From CAVQCJ01 sp963771835 (GTDB taxonomy: Bacteria > Actinomycetota > Actinomycetes > Prado026), in assembly GCA_963771835.1 (NCBI GenBank), contig CAVYVA010000004.1, forward strand, positions 620,001 to 684,000: DNA of 64,000 nucleotides, given 5' to 3'. A model generated the notes under the pieces. That model made no database searches. It was not told the origin of the DNA and saw only the letters and a program-made list of their open reading frames with translations. Made by a program: the position numbers and the translations under genes. Shown here in pieces: positions 8,755 through 17,155 of the stretch (positions are counted from its first letter, which is position 1; every line of letters starts with the position of its first letter).

Positions 8755-9925
8755 GTGGACTTCGAGCTGGACGACGAGCAGCGACTGATCGTCGAGACGG
8801 TGCGGTCGTTCGTGGAGACCGAGCTCTACCCGCATGAGGACGAGGTCGAGCGGCTCGACGACGTACCGCCCGAGGTGGTCGCCGCCGTGCGCGCGAAAGC
8901 GCTCGCCGCGGGTCTGTACGCCGCGAACATGCCGGCCGAGATCGGCGGCGGCGGGCTGGACGCGATCGGCCTGACGCTCGCCGAGCGCGAGCTGGGCCGA
9001 GCCTCGTACGCGTTGCAGATGCTCGTCTCCCGGCCGAGCAACATCCTGCAGGCGTGCGTCGGCGACCAGGTCGACGCCTACCTTCTGCCCACGGTGCGCG
9101 GCGAGCGGCACGACTGCCTGGCGATGACCGAGCCCGGCAGCGGCTCGGACGTGCGGAGCATGACGACCCGGGCCCAGCAGCGTCGACGGACCCGGCGGCG
9201 ACTGGGTGATCGACGGCACCAAGCACTTCATCAGCCATGCGGACATGGCCGACTACGTGATCCTGTTCGCGGCGACCGGCACCGAGGAGACCGCGCGCGG
9301 GCCGCGGCGGTCGATCAGCGCGTTCCTGGTCGACATGGGTACGCCGGGCTTCGAGGTGCGCCGCGGCTCGAGCTGCGTCTCGCACCGCGGCTACCACCAG
9401 TGCGAGCTGGTCTTCGACGGCTGCCGGGTGCCGGCCGGCGCGCTGCTCGGCGAGGCGGGGCACGGCCTGGCGCTGATGGACCGCTGGCTGGGCGCGAGCC
9501 GGCTCACCGTCGCGGCGACGAGCGTCGGCCGGGCCCGCCGCGTGCTCGAGTCCGCGCTGGACTGGGCGGCCACCCGCCGCCAGTTCGGGCAGCCGGTCGG
9601 GCAGTTCCAGGGCGTCGGGTTCCAGCTGGCCGACATGGCGGTGGCGGTCGAGGCGGCCGAGCTGCTGACGCTGCAGGCGGCCTGGAAGCTCGACCAGGGC
9701 CGGATGAGCACGCAGGACGCCGCCATGGCCAAGCTGTTCGCGTCCGAGGCGCTCGGCCGCGTCACCGACACGGCCGTGCAGGTCTACGGCGGCATGGGCC
9801 TGATGTCGGAGGCGCCGGTGGAGCGCTGGTGGCGCGACGCGCGGGTCGAGCGGGTGTGGGACGGCACCAGCGAGATCCAGCGACTGATCATCTCCCGAGC
9901 CCTGCTGCGCCCCCGAGAGGCCTGA
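8755..9925 (+). CDS. acyl-CoA dehydrogenase, probable gamma-butyrobetainyl-CoA dehydrogenase (frameshifted)
   Basis: About 390 residues after phasing. Signatures: N-terminal FELDDEQRLIVETVRSFV, flavin/acyl-CoA motif CLAMTEPGSGSDVRSM, and C-terminal VQVYGGMGLMSEAPVERWWRD and GTSEIQRLIISRALL. One extra base at about 9181 breaks the frame; removing it gives a continuous TTRAQQVDGPGGDW. GTG start 4 bases after the thioesterase stop. Next to caiD, the likely reaction is oxidation of gamma-butyrobetainyl-CoA to crotonobetainyl-CoA (or the CaiA reverse reduction). The substrate is inferred from context; the family call is secure. Confidence 0.8.
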
Positions 9926-9929
9926 CCCG

Positions 9930-10724
9930 ATGACCGAGCCGACCGGCAACCCCGTCCGCACCGAGGTCGACGGGCAGACCCTGGTCATCACGCTGGACCG
10001 GCCCAAGGCCAACGCGGTCGACGCCCCGACCAGCCGGGCTCTGTACGCCGCGTTCGCGCAGCTGCGCGACGACCCGTCGCTGCGCGTGGGGATCCTGACC
10101 GGCGCCGGCGAGCGGTTCTTCAGCGCCGGCTGGGACCTGAAGGCGGCCGCGGCCGGCGAGCGGCCGGACGCGGACTGGGGGCCCGGCGGGTTCGCGGGCC
10201 TGACCGAGATGTTCGACCTGGGCAAGCCGGTGATCGCGGCCGTCAACGGGCTGGCGATGGGCGGCGGCTTCGAGCTGGCGCTCGCCGCGGACCTGGTGGT
10301 CCTCGCCGACCACGCGGAGATGGCGCTGACCGAGGCCCGGCTGGGGCTGGTCGCCGACGCCGGCGGGATGCTCCGCATCCCGTCCCGGCTCCCGCGCACG
10401 ATCGCCGTGGAGCTGCTGCTGACCGGTCGCCGGCTGGACGCCGCCGAGGCGTCGCGGTGGGGCCTGGCCAACGCGGTCGTCCCCCAGGCGGACCTGATCC
10501 CGACGGCGAAGGCGCTCGCGGAGCGCATCTGCGAGGCGGCGCCGCTGAGCGTCGCGGCCGTCCTCGAGGTCCTGCGCGAGACCGAGGGGCTGAGCGTCCC
10601 GGACGGGTTCGCGGCACTGCGGGCCGGGCTGCCGGCGTACTCGCGGGTCGGGACCTCGCTCGACGCGCAGGAGGGCGCGCGCGCGTTCGTGGAACGCCGC
10701 TCGCCGCGCTGGCAGGGCCGCTGA
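9930..10724 (+). CDS. caiD: carnitinyl-CoA dehydratase CaiD (enoyl-CoA hydratase family)
   Basis: 264 residues. The similarity to enteric CaiD is striking by eye across the first 200 residues: LDRPKANAVDAPTSRAL, LRVGILTGAGERFFSAGW, DLKAAAAGERPDAD, GGFAGLTEMFDLGKPVI and GGGFELALAADLVV, then LTGRRLDAAEASRWG. CaiD interconverts crotonobetainyl-CoA and L-carnitinyl-CoA. The crotonase oxyanion-hole residues and the downstream acidic region (LTEARLGLVADAGGM) are present. It starts 4 bases after the acyl-CoA dehydrogenase stop and is followed by the cleavage enzyme. Among genes in this cluster it is the one that best identifies the substrate class. Confidence 0.88.
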   Translation: MTEPTGNPVRTEVDGQTLVITLDRPKANAVDAPTSRALYAAFAQLRDDPSLRVGILTGAGERFFSAGWDLKAAAAGERPDADWGPGGFAGLTEMFDLGKPVIAAVNGLAMGGGFELALAADLVVLADHAEMALTEARLGLVADAGGMLRIPSRLPRTIAVELLLTGRRLDAAEASRWGLANAVVPQADLIPTAKALAERICEAAPLSVAAVLEVLRETEGLSVPDGFAALRAGLPAYSRVGTSLDAQEGARAFVERRSPRWQGR

Positions 10725-10774
10725 CCGACCCGCGAAGACCACGGCACGACCGACGACGTACGAAGGAGCCAGCA

Positions 10775-11680
10775 GTGCGCAGCATGAGCACGTCCGCTTT
10801 CATCACGTGTGCGGTGACCGGGTCCGGTGACTCCACCGGCAGCAGCGACAAGGTCCCGGTCACCCCCGAGCAGATCGCCGAGTCCGCGCTCGAGGCGGCC
10901 AAGGCCGGTGCCGCCGTGGTGCACATCCATGTGCGCAACCCGCAGACGGGCAAGGGCGCCCGCGACGTCGCGTACTACCGCGAGGTGGTCGAGCGGCTGC
11001 GCGCGTCCGGCACCGACGTCGTCATCAACCTGACGACCGGGATGGGTGGCGACCTCGTGCTGGGCGGCGCCGAGGAGCCGCTGCCGTACAGCGCCGCCGG
11101 CACCGACATGGCCGGCGCGACCGAGCGGCTGGCCCACGTCGCCGAGCTGCGCCCGGAGATCTGCTCGCTGGACTGCGGCACGATGAACTTCGCCGCCGGC
11201 GGCGACTACATCATGGTCAACGCGCCCTCGATGGTGCGGGCGATGGCCCAGGGCATCAAGGACCTGGGCGTCAAGCCGGAGGTCGAGGTCTTCGACACCG
11301 GCGACCTCGTGCTGCTCAACCAGCTCGTCGACGAGGGCCTCGTCGACGGTCCGGCGCTGGTGCAGCTGTGCATGGGCATCCCGTACGGCGCGCCGAACGA
11401 CCCGCTGACGCTGGCCGCGATGGTCGACCGGCTGCCGGAGGGCGCGGTGTTCTCGGCGTTCTCGATCGGCCGGTTCCAGCTCCCGTACGCGGCGATGGCG
11501 GTGCTGTTCGGCGGGAACGTGCGCGTCGGGCTGGAGGACAACCTGTACCTGTCCCGCGGTGTGCTGGCCACCAACGGCCAGCTGGTCGAGCGGGCCGTCA
11601 CGGTGCTCGACGCGATGAACGTCCGCGTGCTCACGCCCGGTGAGGTCCGCGACCGGCTCGGCCTCGTGAAGCATGGCTGA
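10775..11680 (+). CDS. BKACE (DUF849) beta-keto acid cleavage enzyme, probable 3-dehydrocarnitine cleavage
   Basis: 301 residues from GTG 10775 with AAGGAG six bases upstream. BKACE hallmarks are FITCAVTGSGDSTGSSDKVP, GAAVVHIHVRNPQTGKGARD, INLTTGMGGD, CSLDCGTMNFA and GGNVRVGLEDNLYLSRGVLA. The HIHVR His pair and the Glu of GLEDN are the zinc-ligand and active-site positions of this family. It condenses a beta-keto acid with acetyl-CoA and cleaves it. With a carnitine-dehydrogenase-like enzyme overlapping its 3' end, 3-dehydrocarnitine to betainyl-CoA + acetoacetate is the natural assignment (CdhC role). Confidence 0.84.
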   Translation: MRSMSTSAFITCAVTGSGDSTGSSDKVPVTPEQIAESALEAAKAGAAVVHIHVRNPQTGKGARDVAYYREVVERLRASGTDVVINLTTGMGGDLVLGGAEEPLPYSAAGTDMAGATERLAHVAELRPEICSLDCGTMNFAAGGDYIMVNAPSMVRAMAQGIKDLGVKPEVEVFDTGDLVLLNQLVDEGLVDGPALVQLCMGIPYGAPNDPLTLAAMVDRLPEGAVFSAFSIGRFQLPYAAMAVLFGGNVRVGLEDNLYLSRGVLATNGQLVERAVTVLDAMNVRVLTPGEVRDRLGLVKHG

Positions 11681-12686
11681 GGGCCCTGCCCTCGTCGCGT
11701 CCGGACCGCCCGCGCGGGTCGGCCTGCTCGGCGGGGGCGTGATCGGCGGCGGCTGGGCGGCACGGTTCGTGCTGGCCGGGTGCGACGTGCGCGTCTACGA
11801 CCCCGACCCGCAGGCCGCCCGGAAGCTCGCCGAGGTGATCGACGGCGCGCGGGTCGCCTGGGCCGCGCTGACCGAGGCACCGCTCCCGGCCGAGGGTCGC
11901 TGGGAGGTCGTCGACTCGGTGGCGGCGGCGGTGGCCGGCGCCGGCTTCGTCCAGGAGAGCGCACCCGAGGACCCCGCGCTCAAGCGCAGGCTGCTCGCGG
12001 CGGCCGATGCGGCAGCCGACCCCGACGTGGTCATCGCGTCGTCGACGTCCGGGTTGCTGCCGTCCGTGCTGCAGGCCGACATGACGCATCCAGGACGCCT
12101 GGTGGTCGGGCACCCGTTCAACCCCGTCTACCTGCTGCCGCTGGTCGAGGTGTGCCCCGGTGGACGTACCGGACCGGAGGCCGTGGAGCGGGCTGCGGCG
12201 GTGTACAGGTCCGTCGGGATGCGGCCGCTGGTGCTGCGCAAGGAGGTCGACGGGTTCGTCGCGGACCGGCTGCTCGAGGCGCTGTGGCGCGAGGCGCTGT
12301 GGCTGGTCAACGACGGCGTGGCGACGGTCACCGAGATCGACGACGCGATCCGCTACGGCGCCGGGCTGCGCTGGGCGTCGATGGGCACCATGCTCACCTA
12401 CCGGATCGCCGGCGGCGAGGGAGGCATGCGCCATTTCATGGCGCAGTTCGGACCGGCGCTGCAGTGGCCGTGGACGCACCTGACCGACGTGCCCGAGCTC
12501 ACCGACCAGCTGCTGGACCGCATCGCCGAGCAGTCCGACGCACAGGCGGCGGGCGCCTCGGTCCGCGAGCTCGAGCGGCTCCGGGACCGGTGCCTGGTGG
12601 CCGTCCTGCAAGGGCTGCGCTCGGTCCCGTACGGAGCGGGCGCCGCCCTCGCCGACTACGAGGCGCGGCTGCGGTCATCGGCCTGA
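11673..12686 (+). CDS. 3-hydroxyacyl-CoA dehydrogenase-like, probable L-carnitine 3-dehydrogenase
   Basis: 337 residues, overlapping the BKACE stop by 8 bases. Rossmann motif GLLGGGVIGGGWAARF near the N-terminus, catalytic His region VGHPFNPVYLLPLVEV, and a C-terminal dimerisation domain with KEVDGFVADRLLEALWREAL and a carnitine-dehydrogenase-like RWASMGTMLTYRIAGGEGGM. This matches L-carnitine dehydrogenases (CdhA role: L-carnitine + NAD+ to 3-dehydrocarnitine) more than ordinary beta-oxidation enzymes. In some bacteria the enzyme is fused to its thioesterase; here the thioesterase is separate at 8182-8751. Confidence 0.82.
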   Translation: MAEGPALVASGPPARVGLLGGGVIGGGWAARFVLAGCDVRVYDPDPQAARKLAEVIDGARVAWAALTEAPLPAEGRWEVVDSVAAAVAGAGFVQESAPEDPALKRRLLAAADAAADPDVVIASSTSGLLPSVLQADMTHPGRLVVGHPFNPVYLLPLVEVCPGGRTGPEAVERAAAVYRSVGMRPLVLRKEVDGFVADRLLEALWREALWLVNDGVATVTEIDDAIRYGAGLRWASMGTMLTYRIAGGEGGMRHFMAQFGPALQWPWTHLTDVPELTDQLLDRIAEQSDAQAAGASVRELERLRDRCLVAVLQGLRSVPYGAGAALADYEARLRSSA

Positions 12687-12702
12687 CGGAAGGGGTCCGG
12701 AC

Positions 12703-13338
12703 TCATGCGGCGCTGAGCACGCCCGCGGTCGAGGAGCGCCGGGACCCGGTCAGCCGGCGCGAGGACTCCACCGCCACGAGTGCGAGCGCCGTGGTCAGCG
12801 CCACGGTCGCGCTGATCACGACCGGGGTCTGCGTCGTGACGACCGCGTAGACCAGCCAGCAGGTCTGCGAGACCACCTTGATCGACCACGTCGTGATCGA
12901 CACCCCCGACGTCCCGCCGGCCCGCCAGCCGGCCACGGAGTCGAACACCTGCGGCCACGCCGACACCAGCCCCACGGACACCGCCAGGTACCCGACGGAG
13001 GTCGTGGGGATCGCGAACGCCACCGCGACGATGCCCACGGCTGCCGCGGCCAGGACCAGCGCCCGGCGCGGTCGGGGCATCGGGCTGGGGACGAGCAGCG
13101 CGACCGTCACCGCGCCGCTGACCAGCAGGACGTTGCCGGGGATCTGCGGGATGGTCGCGGTCCGGACGCCGTACGTCAGCCAGGACAGGCACGCGAGCGA
13201 GGTCAGCCCCCACGACGCGGGCGAGACGCCGGCCAGGTCCGGGTGCCGGACGGTGCGGACGATCTGCGGGACCACCATGGCCACGCCCAGGGTGGCGCCG
13301 ACGTAGGCGAGGCAGACGGCGATGGCGTGGACGGACAC
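12703..13338 (-). CDS. PQ-loop (SemiSWEET/SWEET-like) membrane protein
   Basis: 211 residues from GTG 13338, with about seven hydrophobic segments. Two PQ-loop repeats are visible: VPQIVRTVRHPDLAGVSPAS near residue 25 and WPQVFDSVAGWRAGGTSGVS near residue 130. Two repeats in one chain give a full SWEET-like seven-helix transporter rather than a SemiSWEET dimer. Sugars are common substrates of the family; none is proven here. It is divergent from a LacI-type regulator whose operator lies in the shared promoter region, suggesting sugar-responsive control. Confidence 0.72.
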   Translation of the reverse strand: MSVHAIAVCLAYVGATLGVAMVVPQIVRTVRHPDLAGVSPASWGLTSLACLSWLTYGVRTATIPQIPGNVLLVSGAVTVALLVPSPMPRPRRALVLAAAAVGIVAVAFAIPTTSVGYLAVSVGLVSAWPQVFDSVAGWRAGGTSGVSITTWSIKVVSQTCWLVYAVVTTQTPVVISATVALTTALALVAVESSRRLTGSRRSSTAGVLSAA

Positions 13339-13362
13339 GGCGGGCGGCTCACTTCACGGGTT

Positions 13363-13391
13363 CTGTATGGATACAGTCTGGAACGATACAG
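13363..13391. promoter_or_regulatory. candidate LacI operator
   Basis: CTGTATGGATACAG at 13363-13376 is an inverted repeat with perfect six-base arms around GG. A further ATACAG half-site lies at 13386-13391, 15 bp downstream. It sits between the divergent PQ-loop and LacI genes, 35-63 bp before the LacI start, as expected for an autoregulatory operator. Confidence 0.55.
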
Positions 13392-13425
13392 CAGCCGCGC
13401 TGCCGGACGGAAGAAGGGTTCGCCG

Positions 13426-14499
13426 ATGACGACGGGCCGACCCACGCTGGACACCGTGGCCGCGGCTGCCGGCGTGTCCCGGATGACGGTGTCCAACGCC
13501 TACAACCGCCCGGACCAGCTGTCCGCGGCGACCCGCGAGCGGGTGCTGGCGGTCGCAGCCGCGCTGGGCTACCCCGGGCCCGACCCGGCCGGCCGGTCGC
13601 TGCGCAGACGGCGCGTGGACACCGTCGGCGTGCTGCTCACCGAGCGGCTGCCGACGGCGTTCACCGACCCCGGGCTCGTGTCGTTCATGCGCGGGCTCGC
13701 GACCGAGCTCGGCGCGGCCGGTCAGGCGGCCCTGCTGGTGCCGGCCGAGGCGGACCTGGACGGGTCCCTGGTCCGCAACGCGCTGGTGGACGCCTTCGTC
13801 GTGTGCTCGATGGGTGCGGCCGACCCGGCGGTCACCGCCGTCACCGCCCGCCGGCTGCCGGTCGTGACCGCCGGCAGCCCGCGCCTGCCCGGCGTCCCGT
13901 TCGTCGGTGTCGACAACCGCAGGGCAGGCGCGCTGGCGGCCCGGCACCTGCTGGAGCTGGGGCATGCCCGGTTCGGGGTGGTCGCGCTGCCCGGCCGGGA
14001 CCCGTCGGCGCCGCCCGGCAGCGCGGTGCCGGTCCGGCTCGGCAGCAAGGAGCGGGTCGAGGGGTTCGTCCGCGAGCTCACCGCGGCCGGCGTCCGCGAC
14101 GAGAACGTGCTCGTCGCAGGGGCACCGGCCAACACGGCCGAGGCGGGCGTGCGGGCCGCGCGCGAGCTGCTCGACCGGCCCGCCGCCACCCGGCCGACCG
14201 CGATGTTCGCGGTCACCGACGTGCTGGCGCTCGCGGCGCTGGACGCGGCCGACGGGCTGGGCCTTCGGGTGCCTGGCGACGTCTCGGTCGTCGGCTTCGA
14301 CGACATCCCGGAGGCGGCCCGCTCCGAGCCAGCGCTGACGACCGTCTCGCAGTCCCTGTACGAGCAGGGCCAGGCGGCCGCGCGGATGGCGCTGCAGCTC
14401 GTCGCCGGCGAGGAGGTCCGGTCACCGCGGATCAAGGCCGAGCTGGTCGTCCGCGGGAGCAGCGCTCCGCCGCCCCGCACCGCTCGGACCCCGCGCTAG
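13426..14499 (+). CDS. LacI-family transcriptional regulator
   Basis: 357 residues from ATG 13426 with AAGAAGG upstream. The N-terminal helix-turn-helix is LDTVAAAAGVSRMTVSNAYN with the hinge-helix region GRSLRRRR. The periplasmic-binding-like effector domain has VGVLLTERLPTAFTDPGLVS, VGVDNRRAGALAARHLLELG and VVGFDDIPEAARSEPALTTV. The effector is probably a sugar. Likely targets are its own promoter and the divergent PQ-loop transporter. Confidence 0.88.
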   Translation: MTTGRPTLDTVAAAAGVSRMTVSNAYNRPDQLSAATRERVLAVAAALGYPGPDPAGRSLRRRRVDTVGVLLTERLPTAFTDPGLVSFMRGLATELGAAGQAALLVPAEADLDGSLVRNALVDAFVVCSMGAADPAVTAVTARRLPVVTAGSPRLPGVPFVGVDNRRAGALAARHLLELGHARFGVVALPGRDPSAPPGSAVPVRLGSKERVEGFVRELTAAGVRDENVLVAGAPANTAEAGVRAARELLDRPAATRPTAMFAVTDVLALAALDAADGLGLRVPGDVSVVGFDDIPEAARSEPALTTVSQSLYEQGQAAARMALQLVAGEEVRSPRIKAELVVRGSSAPPPRTARTPR

Positions 14500-14515
14500 C
14501 CGTTGCCGGCCGGTG

Positions 14516-15709
14516 CTACTCGGCGCGAGGCGCGCGCACCGCCGGGGCCAGCACGACGACGCCCACCGCCAGCACCGGGAGCACGAGCAGGGCCGAACCC
14601 AGCCCGAGATGCTGCGCCAGCAGCCCGATCACCGGCGGTCCGAGCAGGAACCCGCCGTACCCGATCGTCGCGACGGTCGCGATCCCCTGGGCGGCGTGGC
14701 CCGGCACCTCGCCGCCGGCGCTCATCGCGGCCGGGAAGATCACCGCTACCCCGAGCCCCCAGAGCAGCCCGCCGAGCATCGCGCCGGGAACGCCGGGCGC
14801 GAGCACCGCGCCCAGCACGCCGAGCCCGGCCAGCGCGCCGCCCCAGCGCACTGCGGCGACCCGGCCGATCCGGTCGATCACCGTCGTCCCGCTGAACCGC
14901 GAGGCCGCCATCGCGACCGCGAAGACCGCGTAGCCGGCGGCGGCGAGGCCTGGGTCGGTCCCCCGACCGTCGTGCAGGTACAGCGCGAACCAGTCCGCCG
15001 CCGCCCCCTCGATGCAGGTGGCGCACAGCGTGACCACGCCGATCACCACCAGGGTGCGGGTGATGAACGCGTGCGGGCGACCGGGCCGCCGTGGGTCGCC
15101 GGAGGCGCGGTCCGGCGTCGGGTCTGCGAGGAACCAGCGCAGCGCCACGGTCACGCCCACCGCGACCACGGTCGCGGCGGTCGTGAACTGGACGGCCAGC
15201 GGCACGCCCGCTGCAGCTGCCAGCGTGCCCAGGGCCGCTCCGACGAACGCGCCGACGCTCCAGCAGCCGTGGTAGCGGGGCATCAGGTCGCGCCCGGCGT
15301 GCCGGTCGACCTGGGACGCCTGGACGTTCATCGCCACGTCCCAGGATCCGTACCCGGCGCCGAGGACGAACAGCCCGGCGCCCACGGCCCACACGGTCGG
15401 CAGGAAGGCGAGCGCGACCAGCGCGATGCAGGACGGGACCAGGGTCGCCGCGACGACGCGTCGGCTGCCGTACCGCGCGCACAGCCGACCCGTCGTCGGC
15501 ATCGCGAGCAGCGAGCCCAGGCCGGTCATCAGCAGCGCGAGGCCGAGCGACGCGGGGTCCGCGTGCAGCCGGTCGCGGGTCGCCGGGAGCCGGGAGACCC
15601 ATGCGGCCATCAGAAAGCCGTTCAGTGCGAACACCGCGGCGGTCGCGAGCGCCGCCCTGCGCAGCTCCAGTGCGGCCGGTGCGGTCGCGCCGGCCGGAGC
15701 TCCAGTCAC
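14516..15709 (-). CDS. MFS transporter
   Basis: About 397 residues from GTG 15709, with twelve predicted hydrophobic segments (FALNGFLMAAWVSRLPATRD at TM1; GRLCARYGSRRVV as the inter-helix 2-3 motif). The layout resembles YbjJ/FucP-like major facilitator proteins. The start is chosen where homology begins; the frame remains open upstream but reads charged non-membrane sequence. Convergent with the LacI gene, so the link to that regulator is uncertain. Substrate unknown. Confidence 0.78.
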   Translation of the reverse strand: MTGAPAGATAPAALELRRAALATAAVFALNGFLMAAWVSRLPATRDRLHADPASLGLALLMTGLGSLLAMPTTGRLCARYGSRRVVAATLVPSCIALVALAFLPTVWAVGAGLFVLGAGYGSWDVAMNVQASQVDRHAGRDLMPRYHGCWSVGAFVGAALGTLAAAAGVPLAVQFTTAATVVAVGVTVALRWFLADPTPDRASGDPRRPGRPHAFITRTLVVIGVVTLCATCIEGAAADWFALYLHDGRGTDPGLAAAGYAVFAVAMAASRFSGTTVIDRIGRVAAVRWGGALAGLGVLGAVLAPGVPGAMLGGLLWGLGVAVIFPAAMSAGGEVPGHAAQGIATVATIGYGGFLLGPPVIGLLAQHLGLGSALLVLPVLAVGVVVLAPAVRAPRAE

Positions 15710-15848
15710 GCAGCGGAGTCTTTCATTGCGGGGTCGTGACAAGTCTTTGTGCAACGTCGACGCGTGGGTAGCGTGACGGCGTCGAGCCGCCGGAGGGGCC
15801 GGTGGCATCGGGCGACGGGGAACGCCCGCGGTTCCGGAGGGGATGTTC

Positions 15849-16538
15849 ATGCGATCACTGCGCGTCGTCGTGGCAGCGGGGGCTGCCGTCGCACTCACCA
15901 GCCTGGCTCTCACCCCACCAGCCACAGCGGCCACAATGACGACGCTGGCGCTGTGGAACATGAACGAGACCAGCGGGGCGACGCTCGTCGACTCCAGCGG
16001 TCACGGGATCAACGGCACGATCGGCAGCGAGGTCGTCAAGAACGGGTCGGTGCACACGTTCAACTTCCTCAAGCCGAGCACGCCACCCGCCCACCCCGGT
16101 CACATCGACACGGTGACCAGCTCGCAGCTCAACCCCGGCACCCGCGACTACAGCATCACGATCCGGCTGAAGTGGACGAACTCGTTCGGCAACATCATCC
16201 AGAAGGGCCAGTCGGGCACGACCGGCGGCTACTTCAAGTGGCAGGCGCCCGGCGGGAAGGTGCAGTGCCTGTTCCGCGGCTCGAGCGGCAACGCGGGCGT
16301 CGGTTCGCCCACCGCGCTGAACAACGGCCAGTGGCACGTGATCAACTGCACGCGAACGGCGACGCAGGTGACGATGACCGTGGACGGCGCGCTGGTGGCG
16401 ACGCTCAAGCACGCGACCGGCACCATCTCGAACACGAAGGTGCTCTCGATCGCCGGCAAGAGCACGTGCGACCAGATCACGGTCACCTGCGACTACTGGG
16501 TCGGCCAGATCGACTACGTGCAGATCCAGACGAGCTAG
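15849..16538 (+). CDS. secreted LamG/concanavalin-like jelly-roll protein
   Basis: About 229 residues. Signal peptide MRSLRVVVAAGAAVALTSLA with cleavage near PATA-A. The mature part is a LamG-like fold: LWNMNETSGATLVDSSGHG at the start, DYSITIRLKW, GQWHVINCTRTATQVTMTV, and terminal VGQIDYVQI. This is the usual pattern of actinobacterial carbohydrate-binding or adhesion lectin-like modules. Two ATGs are in frame; 15849 lies six bases from GGAGGGG (15836-15842), whereas ATG 15843 abuts it, so 15849 is preferred. No catalytic domain is attached. Confidence 0.82.
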   Translation: MRSLRVVVAAGAAVALTSLALTPPATAATMTTLALWNMNETSGATLVDSSGHGINGTIGSEVVKNGSVHTFNFLKPSTPPAHPGHIDTVTSSQLNPGTRDYSITIRLKWTNSFGNIIQKGQSGTTGGYFKWQAPGGKVQCLFRGSSGNAGVGSPTALNNGQWHVINCTRTATQVTMTVDGALVATLKHATGTISNTKVLSIAGKSTCDQITVTCDYWVGQIDYVQIQTS

Positions 16539-17155
16539 TGCTGCTCGAGCACGGTGAAGTCCCGCTCGGTGAGCGGTAGCGCGGTCAGCTCCCCGTCCGG
16601 CAGCGCCGCCTCCAGCCGGCGGCCGTTGCGGGTGAGCAGCACGCTGTCGACCATCGGCAGGGCCGTCAGCGTCAGCACGACCTGACCGGTCGCCAGGTGC
16701 GCCTGGTCGGCGGCCGGCCCCGGGTCGGTCCCCATGAGGTCGACGACGGCATTCCCGTGGGTCAGGCTGGTCAGGCGCAGGGTGAGCCCGGGCGGGATCG
16801 CGGTCGAGAGCCCGGCGCTGAGCTCGGTGTCGTCCGGGCCCGCGACCAGCTGCTGCAGCGTCCGGTCGATGAGCTGCTCCGGGGTGCCGGACACATGCTC
16901 GCGCCGCACCGCCTGCAGCTTGTTGCCGTCGGAGACGAAGAACAGCTGGGCGGGCGCCCCCGTCGGCTGTGTCCCGCTCGTCGGCCCCTGGGCCGTGCGG
17001 GTCGGCAGCGCGGCCTGGTTGATCGCGACCGGCTCGTCCATCGTGGGCAACCCGCAGCCCGAGAGCACCAGCGCCGCCACGACCGCGCCGACGACGCCGA
17101 CCGTCGCGGCTGTGAGTGCCCGTAGCGCGGCCGCCGGGCGCGGCGGCCGGCTCAT
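16535..17155 (-). CDS. GerMN-domain lipoprotein
   Basis: About 206 residues. N-terminal hydrophobic stretch ending in the lipobox LVLSGCG, then a GerMN domain (AQLFFVSDGNKLQAVRREHV, TPEQLIDRTLQQLVAGPDD, GQVVLTLTALPMVDSVLLTR). GerMN lipoproteins pair with membrane kinases, as LpqB does with MtrB. It is coupled to the kinase by an ATGA overlap. It probably sits on the outer face of the membrane and modulates the kinase (inference). Shorter than LpqB because the beta-propeller is absent. Confidence 0.82.
   Translation of the reverse strand: MSRPPRPAAALRALTAATVGVVGAVVAALVLSGCGLPTMDEPVAINQAALPTRTAQGPTSGTQPTGAPAQLFFVSDGNKLQAVRREHVSGTPEQLIDRTLQQLVAGPDDTELSAGLSTAIPPGLTLRLTSLTHGNAVVDLMGTDPGPAADQAHLATGQVVLTLTALPMVDSVLLTRNGRRLEAALPDGELTALPLTERDFTVLEQH

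Noticed and set aside
8633..11674. Long minus-strand open frame of about 1000 codons opposite the carnitine genes
   Set aside because: It is the antisense shadow of high-GC3 genes on the plus strand, with Arg/Gly/His-rich sequence and no domain.
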